A DNA stretch of 64,000 nucleotides from Bacteroides ihuae (GTDB lineage Bacteria; Bacteroidota; Bacteroidia; Bacteroidales; Bacteroidaceae), in assembly GCF_900104585.1 (NCBI RefSeq), contig NZ_FNVX01000004.1:682001-746000 (forward strand). The letters run 5' to 3'. Shown here piece by piece: positions 27,501-36,283 of this stretch. The position numbers were made by a program, and so were the translations under genes. Numbering within the stretch: position 1 is the stretch's first letter; every line of letters begins with the position of its first letter. The notes below the pieces were generated by a model. The model saw only the letters and a program-made list of their open reading frames with translations. It was not told where the DNA came from and did no database searches.

Positions 27501-27745
27501 CTCCTAATTTTCTTCAAAACAATGTGCAGCCTAGTACTTTCTACCTGCGCAATGCAGCCTATTTACGTTTAAAAAGTGCTGAGATAGGATATACCTTTTC
27601 CCCTTGGCTTCGTATGTACGCATCAGGAACCAATCTGCTCACGTTCTCTCCTTTCGATCGTTGGGATCCTGAAATGGGTAGCGGCAATGGCTTAAACTAT
27701 CCGTTGCAACGTACCATGAAGATCGGTATTCAGTTTCATTATTAA
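24554..27745 (+). CDS. SusC/RagA family TonB-linked outer-membrane protein
   Basis: 1063 residues. An exported protein with an N-terminal hydrophobic signal (SLLLLGCSTLSLFAFAG), a carboxypeptidase-like domain at about 50-125 (KGYISDENGEPIVGATIL), the SusC-type TonB box DEVVVVGFG, and a plug with IRGVSTFGSNTAPLIILDG and the SusC signature ATSLYGSRGANGVIII. The barrel ends MKIGIQFHY. It forms the transmembrane pore of an oligosaccharide or peptide importer whose lid is the SusD protein encoded 26 bp downstream. No glycoside hydrolase, sulfatase or anti-sigma factor gene is attached, so the substrate is open. Confidence 0.95.
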   Translation: MKKKRKIGKSLLLLGCSTLSLFAFAGTTRENDRTEKQEVREVMQSPSEKKLKGYISDENGEPIVGATILQKGTSNGVATSLDGTFTLSVPGNATLSISYIGYLSKEIPVKDRTFIALSLIPNNKMLDEVVVVGFGKQKKESLVGAVQAVKPEDLKMTSSSLTTSFAGNVPGIIARQTKGEPGDDAAQFYIRGVSTFGSNTAPLIILDGVDINTTMMNNIPPESIASFSVLKDATATSLYGSRGANGVIIIVTKQGEISEKMSVDIRFDNTFSMPTFIQKMADGSTYMEMYNEAKQNDAKANGVAYTPFYSQDKIDKTRAGADPYLFPNNDWYHMLFKDFAVNRNLNATVKGGSKNVNYFLNAGVFLENGIVRTPKESMVDVAMNSKKYLFQSNVTARLTPTTKMSLNMNAQISQYHAPFSGTDSGDLRGEMGLQDFFYATMRANPVRFAAVLPGEVDDTFVRYGNNTSWDVGNVDVNPYAKMSSGYTERSYVYMTTAFNIEQDLKFITPGLSVSGLASFYNYSYSWLKNWIQPYYYKVSDAYTVDDKGGYNYTQSPIGTAGNTALQASSGQNPTNRVWSLQSKVDYARTFGAHNVGATFVYHMKETRNDKNGGTEKELLPFREQGLAGRLTYDYDHRYLMEATFGYNGSENFMKGHRFGLFPAIAVGWTMSNEKFFEPLKETVNNLKLRATFGLAGNDALGTRFPYITEVSLNNTLDWQSGTDYSTVSGPLIKVYGNQNATWEKSKKLNLGIDLSFMHALDFSLDYFREDRTGIFMQRRSIPSTLGFANNLPYANIGAVKNQGIDMSLVYNKIISKDWSIRLNGSFTYAHNEVVDKDEPENVEPYYSEIGHPINSIRGYVADGLFTSQEEIDNSPKQTLSTYTIGDIKYKDLNGDEKIDGNDITTIGNPEIPEIVYGFGGTVKYKKWDVSLMIQGSAKVSLMMEDIHPFADAAHQGYNISQAIVDNHWSESNNVANAAYPRLSPNFLQNNVQPSTFYLRNAAYLRLKSAEIGYTFSPWLRMYASGTNLLTFSPFDRWDPEMGSGNGLNYPLQRTMKIGIQFHY

Positions 27746-27771
27746 TTAGATTAATAGATACACGAACAATT

Positions 27772-29670
27772 ATGATAAAGAAAATATATACCCGGTTATG
27801 TTTCATTGCAGCGAGCTGTCTGCTATGTACTTCCTGCGATTTTTTGGATGTCGTTCCTCAGAGTTCGGCTACAATAGACGATATTTATAAGACCCAAAAC
27901 AAAGCAGAGCAAATGGTACTTTCTTGCTATAAGGAAATACCGAACTCTTTCAATCCGCAAGCTTTCCCCGACTGGACAGCCGGAAATGATCTTATGACAG
28001 GATGGTACGGCTCCGTACGTTGGTTTCACTTTAAGAGCCTGCTTTATGGATTGGAATCTCCTACTTCCACCTATTATTCGCTGTGGAGTAATACAGCAGC
28101 TTCTTATCCTGTTGGCGTACAGACAAAAAACATCTGGGAAGGAATCCGTTATTGCTATAATGTATTAAATAATATCGATGGTGTGCCTAACATCGATCCT
28201 CAGAAGTTGAACTATTATAAGGGTGAAGCTTTGTTTCTGATAGGATATTATCATCAACTCATGTTGGAATACTATGGTCCGGTTGTGCTTGTAGAAAGCG
28301 AATTATCCGAAGGAAGCACGTCGGCAGAAATGAATGTGGCACGTGCCCCTTATGACCAGTGCGTAGATTTTATCGCCAAAAAGTACACGGATGCAGCCGA
28401 ATTACTTCCTGCCCGCTGGCCCGAAACTGGTAATTATAACCGCGCAACCTCTGCCGCCGCACTGGGTTTCAAAGCACGTCTGATGTTATATGCTGCTTCG
28501 CCATTGGTTAATGGAAACAGTGCATACTATTCCAACTTCAAGAATCCTGACGGCACTCCGTTAATGAACTTGACTTACGATAAGGAAAAATGGAAAGAAG
28601 CAATGGATGCAGCAAAAGAAGGTATTGACCTTTGCGAAAAAAACGGATATAAGCTTTATGGAAGTCCGACTTCCGATCCTCAAACAGGAAAGGACAACTA
28701 CCATTCTGCATTTACGGGGCCTTCCGGTAAGTTCAACCTCGATAACTGGAATGAGGTGCTTTTGGGTAACTCTAATCAGAGTACAGTGAGCTATGTCATT
28801 AAGAACATGGCCCCACGTATCGGAGTGAAAGCATATTCCGGTGAAGGCTTTCGTGGTTACCTCGTCCCTACATTTGATTGTATCAGTCGCTATTATACAA
28901 AAAATGGATTACCCTGGGATGACGATCCCGAGACGAAAGGTCTCGATCCGTATGAGATTGCTCCGGGAGACAGCACCGTGCGCTTCCATCGTAACCGTGA
29001 ACCTCGTTTCTATGCTTCCATTGGTTTCGATCGTGGAGAATACGAGATACAAGGTGGAACGCGCATCCTCCATTGTCGTCGGGGTGAAGAACAACAAAAT
29101 GATGGTGACGTGAGCCACGAATATCAGTCCGATAATGGTTACTTCTGTCAGAAGTGGGTATCGAAAGCAGACTCATACGATTGGAATGCTAAGAAATATA
29201 CCAATAGTTCGTATGTTATTCCTTTCTTGCGCCTGAGTGAACTCTATTTGAATTATGCTGAAGCCGACTTTGAATATAACGGAACGCTGAGCAATTTGAG
29301 CTTGTCTTATCTAAATAAGATACGTGAACGCTGCGGCTTACCTACTTTTCAAGAATCGTGGGCAAAAGCAGGCGGTATCCCTACAGGAGAAAAATTACGC
29401 GAAGTTCTACATGACGAACGTAGTATAGAACTTGCCATGGAAGGTCGACGTTTTCACGACATCCGCCGTTGGAAGATTGCCGATAAAGAAATGATGCGCT
29501 ATCAGTCGGCATGGAACCTGGAAGGGAAAACAGCTACAGAATTTTATCAGCTGAAGCAGATGAAAGAAAGTGGAACCCGGGTATTTGAAGCTCCCAAGAA
29601 CTATTGGTTGGCCATTCCTTTGGACCAAATTCAGGTGAACCCCAACTTAGTACAGAATCCGGGATATTGA
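27772..29670 (+). CDS. SusD/RagB family nutrient-binding lipoprotein
   Basis: 632 residues. A lipoprotein signal ends LLCTSC followed by DFLDVVPQSS, the standard SusD N-terminus. The TPR-like helical scaffold is visible (AALGFKARLMLYAASPLVNG) and the C-terminal SusD block reads LRLSELYLNYAEADFEYNG ... REVLHDERSIELAMEGRRFHDIRRW, ending NPNLVQNPGY. It caps the SusC pore at the cell surface and binds the ligand. Together with SusC it forms a two-gene unit closed by a long hairpin terminator. Confidence 0.95.
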   Translation: MIKKIYTRLCFIAASCLLCTSCDFLDVVPQSSATIDDIYKTQNKAEQMVLSCYKEIPNSFNPQAFPDWTAGNDLMTGWYGSVRWFHFKSLLYGLESPTSTYYSLWSNTAASYPVGVQTKNIWEGIRYCYNVLNNIDGVPNIDPQKLNYYKGEALFLIGYYHQLMLEYYGPVVLVESELSEGSTSAEMNVARAPYDQCVDFIAKKYTDAAELLPARWPETGNYNRATSAAALGFKARLMLYAASPLVNGNSAYYSNFKNPDGTPLMNLTYDKEKWKEAMDAAKEGIDLCEKNGYKLYGSPTSDPQTGKDNYHSAFTGPSGKFNLDNWNEVLLGNSNQSTVSYVIKNMAPRIGVKAYSGEGFRGYLVPTFDCISRYYTKNGLPWDDDPETKGLDPYEIAPGDSTVRFHRNREPRFYASIGFDRGEYEIQGGTRILHCRRGEEQQNDGDVSHEYQSDNGYFCQKWVSKADSYDWNAKKYTNSSYVIPFLRLSELYLNYAEADFEYNGTLSNLSLSYLNKIRERCGLPTFQESWAKAGGIPTGEKLREVLHDERSIELAMEGRRFHDIRRWKIADKEMMRYQSAWNLEGKTATEFYQLKQMKESGTRVFEAPKNYWLAIPLDQIQVNPNLVQNPGY

Positions 29671-29693
29671 TAAAAGCGGATTGCTGATATAAG

Positions 29694-29749
29694 TACTAAC
29701 AAGAAAGAGGGTGCGTCAAAAAGTTGACGTACCCTCTTTCTTGTTAGTA
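29694..29749. terminator. Long bidirectional terminator, 26-bp stem
   Basis: 29694-29719 pairs with 29724-29749 with a single G-U; loop of four bases; T-rich on the right arm and A-rich on the left. It separates convergent susD and the aldehyde dehydrogenase gene. Confidence 0.9.
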
Positions 29750-29757
29750 TACTATAA

Positions 29758-31143
29758 TTAATACGCTGCATCGGGAGTAGTTACCCTGATCAACTTCGCA
29801 TTAACAAATTCATAAATGCCCGCAGGTGATTGTTCCCTGCCATATCCTGAGTTCTTCGTTCCGCCAAAAGGCAGTTCAGGAGCGATACCGGTAACATGGT
29901 TAATGTAAACCATCCCCGTATCTATGCGACGAGCTACCTCTACCGCCTTGTCCGTATCCGTTCCAAAGACCGTACCTCCCAAACCAAAAGTAGTATCATT
30001 GGCCAGTTCAACAGCCTCGTCTACATCCTTCACAGAATAAACGACCAATACCGGACCAAATATCTCTTCCGAATAAGCATTCATATCCTTTGTGATTCCG
30101 GTTAAGATGGTTGCTTCCATAAAGGCACCCGGACGATTGAGGCGCTTCCCGCCCGTAACCAGTTTGGCACCCTGTTTCACAGCCGTCTCCACTTGCTTCA
30201 TCACATCTTCCACAGCCTTCTCGCTACTCAGTGGAGCCAAGTCTGTTTTCGGATCGAGTGGATCGCCCACTACCGCACTTTCGAAGATTGATTTAGCCTT
30301 CTCAATAAACTGATCTACAACAGATGCCTGTACAATGATTCGTTTCGGCGACACACAAACCTGTCCCGCATTCCATAACCTTCCAGCCGTTGCCGTCTTC
30401 ACTGCTTTGTCAATGTCCGCATCGGGCATCACAATAAAGACATCACTACCGCCAAGTTCCAATGTAGATTTCTTAAGATACTTACCTGCCATCGAAGCAA
30501 AGCTAGCACCCGCAGGTTCGCTACCCGTTAGCGAGGCACCCTTAATACGAGGATCAGCAACTACCTCGGAAACCTTTGAGCCCGGAACAAACAAATTGGT
30601 GTACACCCCTTTTGGAGCACCCGCCTCAGCGAATATCTTCTCCATTATCTCAGCGGCCTGAGGCACATTAGAAGCATGTTTCAACACAACCGTATTGCCC
30701 GCCATGATGTTCGGAGCAGCCGAACGAGTTATCTGATAAAATGGAAAGTTCCAAGGTTGAACGCTTAGCAACACCCCTATCGGTTCGTAACTAAGAAAAG
30801 CCTTTCCATTTGGAGTATCTAGTGGAGAATCTGCCAAAAACCTGGCACCATTAGTGGCGTAATAATCAAAGATATCAGCAGAAAGTTCTACCTCTCCAAT
30901 ACCTTCACCGAGTAACTTGCCCATCTCAATAGAGCAAAGCTTGCCTAATTCTTCTTTTCTTTTTCTTAATATTGTAGCTACGTTATGCAGCAATTCAGCT
31001 CTTACGGCAAAAGATGTTTTCCTCCATGTTTTAAATGCCTTATCGGCATTCGATAAGATGGTATCTATTTGCTGTCCCGTCATCTCCTCATATTCCTTTT
31101 CAACCTTATTGGTTGCAGGATTAACTGTTTTAATACTAGACAT
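29758..31143 (-). CDS. NAD(P)-dependent aldehyde dehydrogenase (succinate-semialdehyde type)
   Basis: 461 residues. Oxidises an aldehyde to the acid. Motifs: PWNFPFYQ, LKHASNVP (cofactor Lys), GSEPAG, catalytic Glu in LELGGSD, nucleophilic Cys in NAGQVCVSPKR, and EEIFGPVLVV. The best fit is the GabD/YneI-like succinate-semialdehyde dehydrogenase group. The start at 31143 (MSSIKTVNPATNK) gives the family N-terminus; the ATG at 31191 would add 16 atypical residues. It stands alone on its strand, so no pathway partner supports the substrate. Confidence 0.9.
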   Translation of the reverse strand: MSSIKTVNPATNKVEKEYEEMTGQQIDTILSNADKAFKTWRKTSFAVRAELLHNVATILRKRKEELGKLCSIEMGKLLGEGIGEVELSADIFDYYATNGARFLADSPLDTPNGKAFLSYEPIGVLLSVQPWNFPFYQITRSAAPNIMAGNTVVLKHASNVPQAAEIMEKIFAEAGAPKGVYTNLFVPGSKVSEVVADPRIKGASLTGSEPAGASFASMAGKYLKKSTLELGGSDVFIVMPDADIDKAVKTATAGRLWNAGQVCVSPKRIIVQASVVDQFIEKAKSIFESAVVGDPLDPKTDLAPLSSEKAVEDVMKQVETAVKQGAKLVTGGKRLNRPGAFMEATILTGITKDMNAYSEEIFGPVLVVYSVKDVDEAVELANDTTFGLGGTVFGTDTDKAVEVARRIDTGMVYINHVTGIAPELPFGGTKNSGYGREQSPAGIYEFVNAKLIRVTTPDAAY

Positions 31144-31508
31144 GGTTTTTATAGTTTTAAAATTAATACTATGAATTGGCACCAGATACATTTGAATTTT
31201 TGACCCTTTATGATTATCCGAGTTTATCTATTTCTGACAGATCGTTCACTTTATATCTTTTGTCTTTGCATAGTATAACATGGGAAAAGAACGAAGGTTT
31301 ATAGAAGAAGCTATAATCTATCATTTTGTAACAGGACTAAAGATCTTTTCAACCTATTTATACAATTGTATTAAAAATGGTTCATATCAATCATTCATCA
31401 AGGACAGACCACTTTAATATACGAGAATGAATTTGCAAGTATGAAAATGAACGTTTTATTACCTAAAATAATATCTTTGTGCTTTATTAAATTAAAATCA
31501 AATACAAG
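31144..31508. other. Intergenic region between divergent genes
   Basis: 365 bp; AT-rich. It contains the -7 box at 31472 for the plus-strand gene. No convincing minus-strand promoter or other element recognised. Confidence 0.5.
31472..31479 (+). promoter_or_regulatory. -7 box for the beta-propeller glycosidase-like gene
   Basis: TATCTTTG fits TAnnTTTG, ending 29 bp before the start codon at 31509. The -33 region is poor. Confidence 0.5.
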
Positions 31509-33164
31509 ATGAAAGTATCCATTTTTCATATTTTTCTTTTGTTTTTATGTTTGCCATCTATTTGTTTTTCGCAAATCACTGAACGAAAACAGCCTCAGGA
31601 GTGGAAATATCTAGTTAAAGGATCACGCTTTATTGACCGTTTTTTGCCAATGAAAGGGAATGATCTTTCTTCGGACACATGGGGGGTTAAAGGAGTTATT
31701 CCTCGTTATGTTGATAATGGAATAGAAGATCGTATATGGTCGTTTTGGGGAGGAAATATAATAAAAGGGGAAGATGGAAAATATCATCTATTTGTTTGTG
31801 GATGGTTGGAGAGTTCTCCTAAAGGTCACTCTGAATGGCCTCATTCCAACGTATTCAATGCGGTTAGTGATACTCCCACAGGCCCTTTCATCTTACGTAA
31901 CTTGATAGGTAAGGGACACAACCCTGAAGCGTTTCGTTTAAAAGACGGGCGATATGTGATTTATGTAATTGACGGGCGATATGTATCTGATAATATCAAT
32001 GGCCCTTGGGAATATGGCAAATTCGAGTTTAATCCCAGAGACAGGGCAATTATTGAAGGATTGTCCAACCTTTCATTTGCACAGCGTGAAGATGGTTCTT
32101 ACATTATGGTTTGCCGGGGAGGAGGTATCTGGATAAGTCAAACAGGTCTCTCAGAGTATAGCCAAATTACCGACAAACGTGTTTATCCAGACGTAGATGG
32201 ACGTTTCGAAGACCCGGTTATCTGGCGTGATAACGTTCAGTATCATATGATTGTTAATGATTGGTTGGGACGTATAGCTTATTATCTTCGTTCAAAAGAC
32301 GGGATTAATTGGGTTATCGATCCGGGCGCAGCATATGCACCAGGTATTGCTGTACACAAAGATGGTAAGAAGGAGGATTGGTTTAAATATGAAAGGCTTA
32401 AAATATTTCAAGATAACTATGGACGAGCCATACAGGCAAACTTTGCAGTAATCGACACTCTTAAAGGAGAAGATAAACCCTTCGATAACCATAGCTCCAA
32501 AAATATTGCTATTCCTTTGAATCCGGGCTTACTTTTAACAATGCTTGATAATAAGCCTATTGACAAGCACACTAAGACCATTCGTTTACTAATTCAGGCT
32601 GAGCAAGGATTTAATCCCCAAACAGATATTGATTTTCAGTCACTACGCTTTGGTGCTTCCTCTGAAGTAAATTTCGGACGTGGATCTAAAGTATTAAAGG
32701 TGGATAATAAAGAGAACGATTTGATCGTGACATTTGATGCAAAAGGGAATGGAATCACTAAGGACGAATTTGCTCCCAAGCTTATAGGGAAAACGAAATC
32801 CGGAGAGTTGCTTTACGGCTATGCTCGTTTACCCTATACTAATTATGTGGAACCTATATTGTCGGCTCGCGCTCCTCACTTCCAACTCGAGAATAAAAAA
32901 TGGTATTGTAATATTGAGATTCAAAACTTTGGGCAAGTGGCTTCATCTGATGCTAAATTGAAGATAGAAACAGTAAAGATGGGCAAAAAGAAACAAATTG
33001 TTTGGGGACAAATATCGTCTCTTAAGCCGTATGAAAAGATCACGTCGCGATTCCTTTGTAGCAAATTAGCCGAAGATGATCTGAACTCTGAATTTGTAAT
33101 TACCATCTATTCAAAGAATAAAATAGTATCCGTATTTACAATTTTACCGAACAACAATAACTAA
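31509..33164 (+). CDS. Secreted five-bladed beta-propeller glycoside hydrolase-like protein
   Basis: 551 residues. The signal peptide ends near CFS/QITE. The N-terminal about 350 residues show repeated blade strands with hydrolase-like motifs: WGGNIIKGEDGKYHLFVCGW, HNPEAFRLKDGRYVIYVIDG and GRFEDPVIWRDNVQYHMIVN (the EDP triplet is typical of GH43-clan propellers). The C-terminal about 150 residues are beta-rich and CARDB-like (WYCNIEIQNFGQVASSDAKLKI). The exact GH family (43, 62, 117 or a new one) is uncertain. It is monocistronic, with its own promoter and a strong terminator. Confidence 0.7.
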   Translation: MKVSIFHIFLLFLCLPSICFSQITERKQPQEWKYLVKGSRFIDRFLPMKGNDLSSDTWGVKGVIPRYVDNGIEDRIWSFWGGNIIKGEDGKYHLFVCGWLESSPKGHSEWPHSNVFNAVSDTPTGPFILRNLIGKGHNPEAFRLKDGRYVIYVIDGRYVSDNINGPWEYGKFEFNPRDRAIIEGLSNLSFAQREDGSYIMVCRGGGIWISQTGLSEYSQITDKRVYPDVDGRFEDPVIWRDNVQYHMIVNDWLGRIAYYLRSKDGINWVIDPGAAYAPGIAVHKDGKKEDWFKYERLKIFQDNYGRAIQANFAVIDTLKGEDKPFDNHSSKNIAIPLNPGLLLTMLDNKPIDKHTKTIRLLIQAEQGFNPQTDIDFQSLRFGASSEVNFGRGSKVLKVDNKENDLIVTFDAKGNGITKDEFAPKLIGKTKSGELLYGYARLPYTNYVEPILSARAPHFQLENKKWYCNIEIQNFGQVASSDAKLKIETVKMGKKKQIVWGQISSLKPYEKITSRFLCSKLAEDDLNSEFVITIYSKNKIVSVFTILPNNNN

Positions 33165-33187
33165 GATTAGCTTTGCTTTCGGGCAGA

Positions 33188-33236
33188 GCCTCTTTTTTGA
33201 ACTATCCGGAAATACCGGATAGTTCAAAAAAGAGGC
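33188..33236. terminator. 22-bp perfect hairpin terminator
   Basis: 33188-33209 pairs perfectly with 33215-33236 around a 5-base loop; six T in the left arm and six A in the right arm. It lies 23 bp after the glycosidase-like gene. Confidence 0.85.
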
Positions 33237-33329
33237 AAGCTACTACCTACAATGAAAGGACTGAATCAAGATTATAATATATAATAATTGATAAGCTTAT
33301 TCTTCTATCAAGAAAAGCAAATTAGTTCT

Positions 33330-34646
33330 TTAATAATTCTCCTCCACAAACTTAGTCAGTAAACGCCCTACGAAATCAACAGAGCCGGCAATCTCTGTAT
33401 CAGTAAGGTATTCATTATACTTCTTCTCTATCTGAATGGATTCTGAACCCACCTTCAGAGAAATCTTATACATACGTTCTTCAAAAGTACAATCAAGGAA
33501 ATAAGTAAATGCCTTCTCCACAGACAACACCTTTTTGACATAGTCTGCATTAAAATAGACTCCTTCCATATAAAAGTACTCAGATGGAATCGATTTAATA
33601 CTCTCAATTTCATCATGTTGTCCCAATACCCATCTATCGACCCGATCAAACAGTGACTCATAAGTAGCAAACGCAGTATCAATAGCTTTGACCAGTGCGT
33701 AGATAGATTTCACCTGTATCTCTTGTGCAGCACTGATGGAAAACAAAGGCATTTCTTTTGACTCCCTCAGCTTTAAGTTCAGCTTCTTACTCCAATCATT
33801 ACTTTCCTCTATATCTTCCCCTTTGGCAGCTTTGATGCATAGTTCCAATGCATGTTCAAGCAAAGTCTCCATATAACCAACGAAAGGAACTATCTGCTCC
33901 AAAGTAGCCGTGGCACCATCCGATGGTGTAAGTCCCACAGCAATATCACATTGATGAAGTATGTTTAAGTAATTACTTTTATCACTCGCTTGCACTATAA
34001 TCATTGGATAGCCGTGCCGAAGAAGAACATAGTTGACAAGCAAACGGGCAATACGTCCATTGCCATCCTCAAACGGATGGATGCGGATATACCGATAATG
34101 GAACACCGTTGCAAGTTCCAACGGAGACAGTTCCCCTTTCTGCTCCTCTTCATTGTACCAAGCGACCAATGAAGTCATAAGAGCCGACGTCTCTTCAGGA
34201 GAAGCATAATCGAAAATCTCGCCTGTTGCTGTAATCACCGAATTAGGACGAGATTTATACTCACCAACTTTAACCTCCATCCGAGTCTTTTGACCATCCG
34301 GAGTAGTGGCATCTTTCCAATAATTCTGCTTCAGAATCGTTCTATTCAGCTCTCGTATAAACGATTCAGTAAGCGGTCTTTCCTTGTCCACAGCATACTC
34401 TTTCATTATCTCCAGTCCCACATTGTGAGCTTTCATCTCTTCCAGATCTTTCATCTCCGCATTACCCGACACCTGACCAAATATCAATAATTGCAGAGTT
34501 TGTCCGTACGACAACGTATTCCCCTCCAGATGGTTAGAATTAAAATTAAACTCTAATTTAAACTTATCATCAAGCCTCTTCTTTGTCTCCGCAGATAAAG
34601 GTTTTAATGCCTCAAGTTCAGAAAATAATTGCTCTAACCGTCTCAT
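33330..34646 (-). CDS. Fic family protein, N-terminal autoinhibited type
   Basis: 438 residues. Fic enzymes transfer AMP or related groups to Ser/Thr/Tyr hydroxyls of target proteins. The core motif is HPFEDGNGRIAR with catalytic H190. The inhibitory motif (S/T)xxxE(G/N) is present near the N-terminus as SNHLEGN (S37, E41, G42), so this is a class II Fic protein with its own inhibitory helix. The C-terminal 200 residues are predicted helical with no recognised motif. No antitoxin gene is adjacent, consistent with internal inhibition. Target unknown. Confidence 0.92.
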   Translation of the reverse strand: MRRLEQLFSELEALKPLSAETKKRLDDKFKLEFNFNSNHLEGNTLSYGQTLQLLIFGQVSGNAEMKDLEEMKAHNVGLEIMKEYAVDKERPLTESFIRELNRTILKQNYWKDATTPDGQKTRMEVKVGEYKSRPNSVITATGEIFDYASPEETSALMTSLVAWYNEEEQKGELSPLELATVFHYRYIRIHPFEDGNGRIARLLVNYVLLRHGYPMIIVQASDKSNYLNILHQCDIAVGLTPSDGATATLEQIVPFVGYMETLLEHALELCIKAAKGEDIEESNDWSKKLNLKLRESKEMPLFSISAAQEIQVKSIYALVKAIDTAFATYESLFDRVDRWVLGQHDEIESIKSIPSEYFYMEGVYFNADYVKKVLSVEKAFTYFLDCTFEERMYKISLKVGSESIQIEKKYNEYLTDTEIAGSVDFVGRLLTKFVEENY

Positions 34647-34783
34647 ACAAACAAGGTATTATTTTATACTTCAATTACACATCAAATATACACTAAACTA
34701 TTTTCAAGTCTATAATTCAAGGTGAATTTTATTTCAAGGACTTCATTAAGTATTTGGGTGATTCAATATATCCCTGCCTAAAA

Positions 34784-35635
34784 TCAAAGCCGGAGGTCCA
34801 AAGAAATTAGTGTACCTTTAAATTCAAACGGTAAATCGTATGTCTTTGTTTTGGCACCAGTTGCTCCTTTAGCGCAGAATAGTATCGCTCGATTACTTAC
34901 CATACGAAACATGGATCCATCTGAAAGAGCGGATATAACATTGTCGAGGCCTAAGCCGGCATTATGTGCATTGCTTTTTGACGTAGTTCCTATTTTAATT
35001 GATTCAGATAATGCCTTCTTATCATCTTGAATGTCTGAATAAGCATTCTCCATTGTATTAGCTATGCCTACTCCAAAGTCACATATTGCTACATGCATCA
35101 TCCTCCTTGTTTCATCATAATGGATGTGTGAAAAGGCAATTTTATCAGCTTCAGAATGGTCGAAGACATTAAAATAGAACTCATCTAAGTTTGATGTTAA
35201 CTGCAAAAAGTCAATCTTGGGAAATTTGTTGGTAAAATAGCGATGAACATTCTTCTCATATTCTTCAAATCCGCCTTCAGTCACATTCCATAAATTTAAT
35301 TTGGAATCCTCATTTAAATCCTGATTACCAGCCTCCATTTTCCAATAGAAAGCGAGACTTATATCTCCTTGGATAAACTTTTTTAATTCCTTATTACGGA
35401 TATTCAGTAAGATCAAATACCCATTCTTTCTTATTGTCTCCATAAAGCAAGAAAGAAGTGCTATATGAAAAGAAGAAATATTTCTCTTAGATACAGCTTG
35501 ATGAAAAGTAATTTTGACATAGCAATCCGGAGAAGAAGATTTTCTTAAATATTTCATCCACGAGCTAATGCTCTCTACCCATTCTCCTTTGTCTGTGCTA
35601 GTTAAGTTATAAGTCCTTTTAATTAAGTGTTCCAT
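34784..35635 (-). CDS. Orphan GHKL-type ATPase domain protein
   Basis: 283 residues. The C-terminal part (about 148-283) has the Bergerat fold motifs: N-box LDEFYFNVFDHS (E152, N156), G1 box CDFGVGI (D186) and G2 AGLGLDN. The N-terminal about 130 residues (ISSFHIALLSCFMETIRKNG) are of unknown fold. There is no His dimerisation domain, so it is not a standard sensor kinase; related ATPases often pair with a small STAS-like DUF4325 protein, which is absent here. A degraded second copy of its 5' end lies at 36284-36349. It may be a signalling or conflict-related ATPase; function unknown. Confidence 0.8.
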   Translation of the reverse strand: MEHLIKRTYNLTSTDKGEWVESISSWMKYLRKSSSPDCYVKITFHQAVSKRNISSFHIALLSCFMETIRKNGYLILLNIRNKELKKFIQGDISLAFYWKMEAGNQDLNEDSKLNLWNVTEGGFEEYEKNVHRYFTNKFPKIDFLQLTSNLDEFYFNVFDHSEADKIAFSHIHYDETRRMMHVAICDFGVGIANTMENAYSDIQDDKKALSESIKIGTTSKSNAHNAGLGLDNVISALSDGSMFRMVSNRAILFCAKGATGAKTKTYDLPFEFKGTLISLDLRL

Positions 35636-35861
35636 ATCAATTATCCTTTATCGCTACTAATCGAGTAAAAAAACAGACAAGGTATTTCCTTCCTATTCTG
35701 TTCTATTATAGTAATTCCTTGTTGTAGCGCCAATAAAATCGCAACAGCGGTAAAGGTAATGATAAAAAATTAATCAGTCAGCCGATTTTCAAACAAATAG
35801 TCAATATTCTATTGATATTATTTTATCACATTCAAGACTCTTTCTATACATCGTAATCTCA

Positions 35862-35902
35862 TTTCTTGCAAATTTACGATCAGAAAGTGAATTTGCAAGA
35901 AA
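35862..35902. repeat. 13-bp inverted repeat after the MFS remnant
   Basis: TTTCTTGCAAATT (35862-35874) and AATTTGCAAGAAA (35890-35902), loop 15 bases. It lies 4 bp past the stop of the MFS remnant; it could be its old terminator. Confidence 0.6.
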
Positions 35903-35906
35903 GTAA

Positions 35907-36275
35907 CTATCCCCGTTTCTCTTTCCACAACAGCCAAATTATCCCTAATGCCGAAAGAAACATTTGAGCCATCACCCAGTTCCATCCCCCTAGTTGCCAG
36001 CAAAGTATTCCGGCTAATGTGCCCAGCGCTCCACCGGTGAAGAATAGAGACATGTAGATGGTGTTAATCCTGCTGTGCGAAGAAGGATCGAGCGTATACA
36101 TCAAGGCTACGTTACTCACCTGAATAGACTGAGCGCCAATATCGAGCAACAGAACTCCAACAACCATGGCCACAACCGAATGCTGCCCAAACCACATCAT
36201 CAAGATACTGGCCAAGACAAGACCAACAGCCACGAAGCGAACCTTTGTGACTCCGCCCTTATCAGTCTTTCTTCT
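35907..36275 (-). pseudogene. MFS transporter remnant, C-terminal third
   Basis: The frame encodes only the last about 120 residues of a major facilitator: TDKGGVTKVRFVAVGLVL is followed by four hydrophobic helices (ILMMWFG, VAMVVGVLLLDIGAQ, IYMSLFFTGGALGTLAGILCW, VMAQMFLSALGIIWLLW) and ends KEKRG. Usual MFS length is near 390 residues with 12 helices, so the N-terminal two thirds are missing. The frame stays open upstream only into an unrelated ATPase remnant. The GTG at 36233 is not a credible start. A non-functional deletion remnant is the best reading. Confidence 0.8.
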
Positions 36276-36283
36276 CCATGCTT

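Noticed and set aside
35907..36233. Complete 108-residue membrane protein
   Set aside because: The sequence is clearly the C-terminal third of an MFS transporter; the GTG start has no support, so it is called a remnant.
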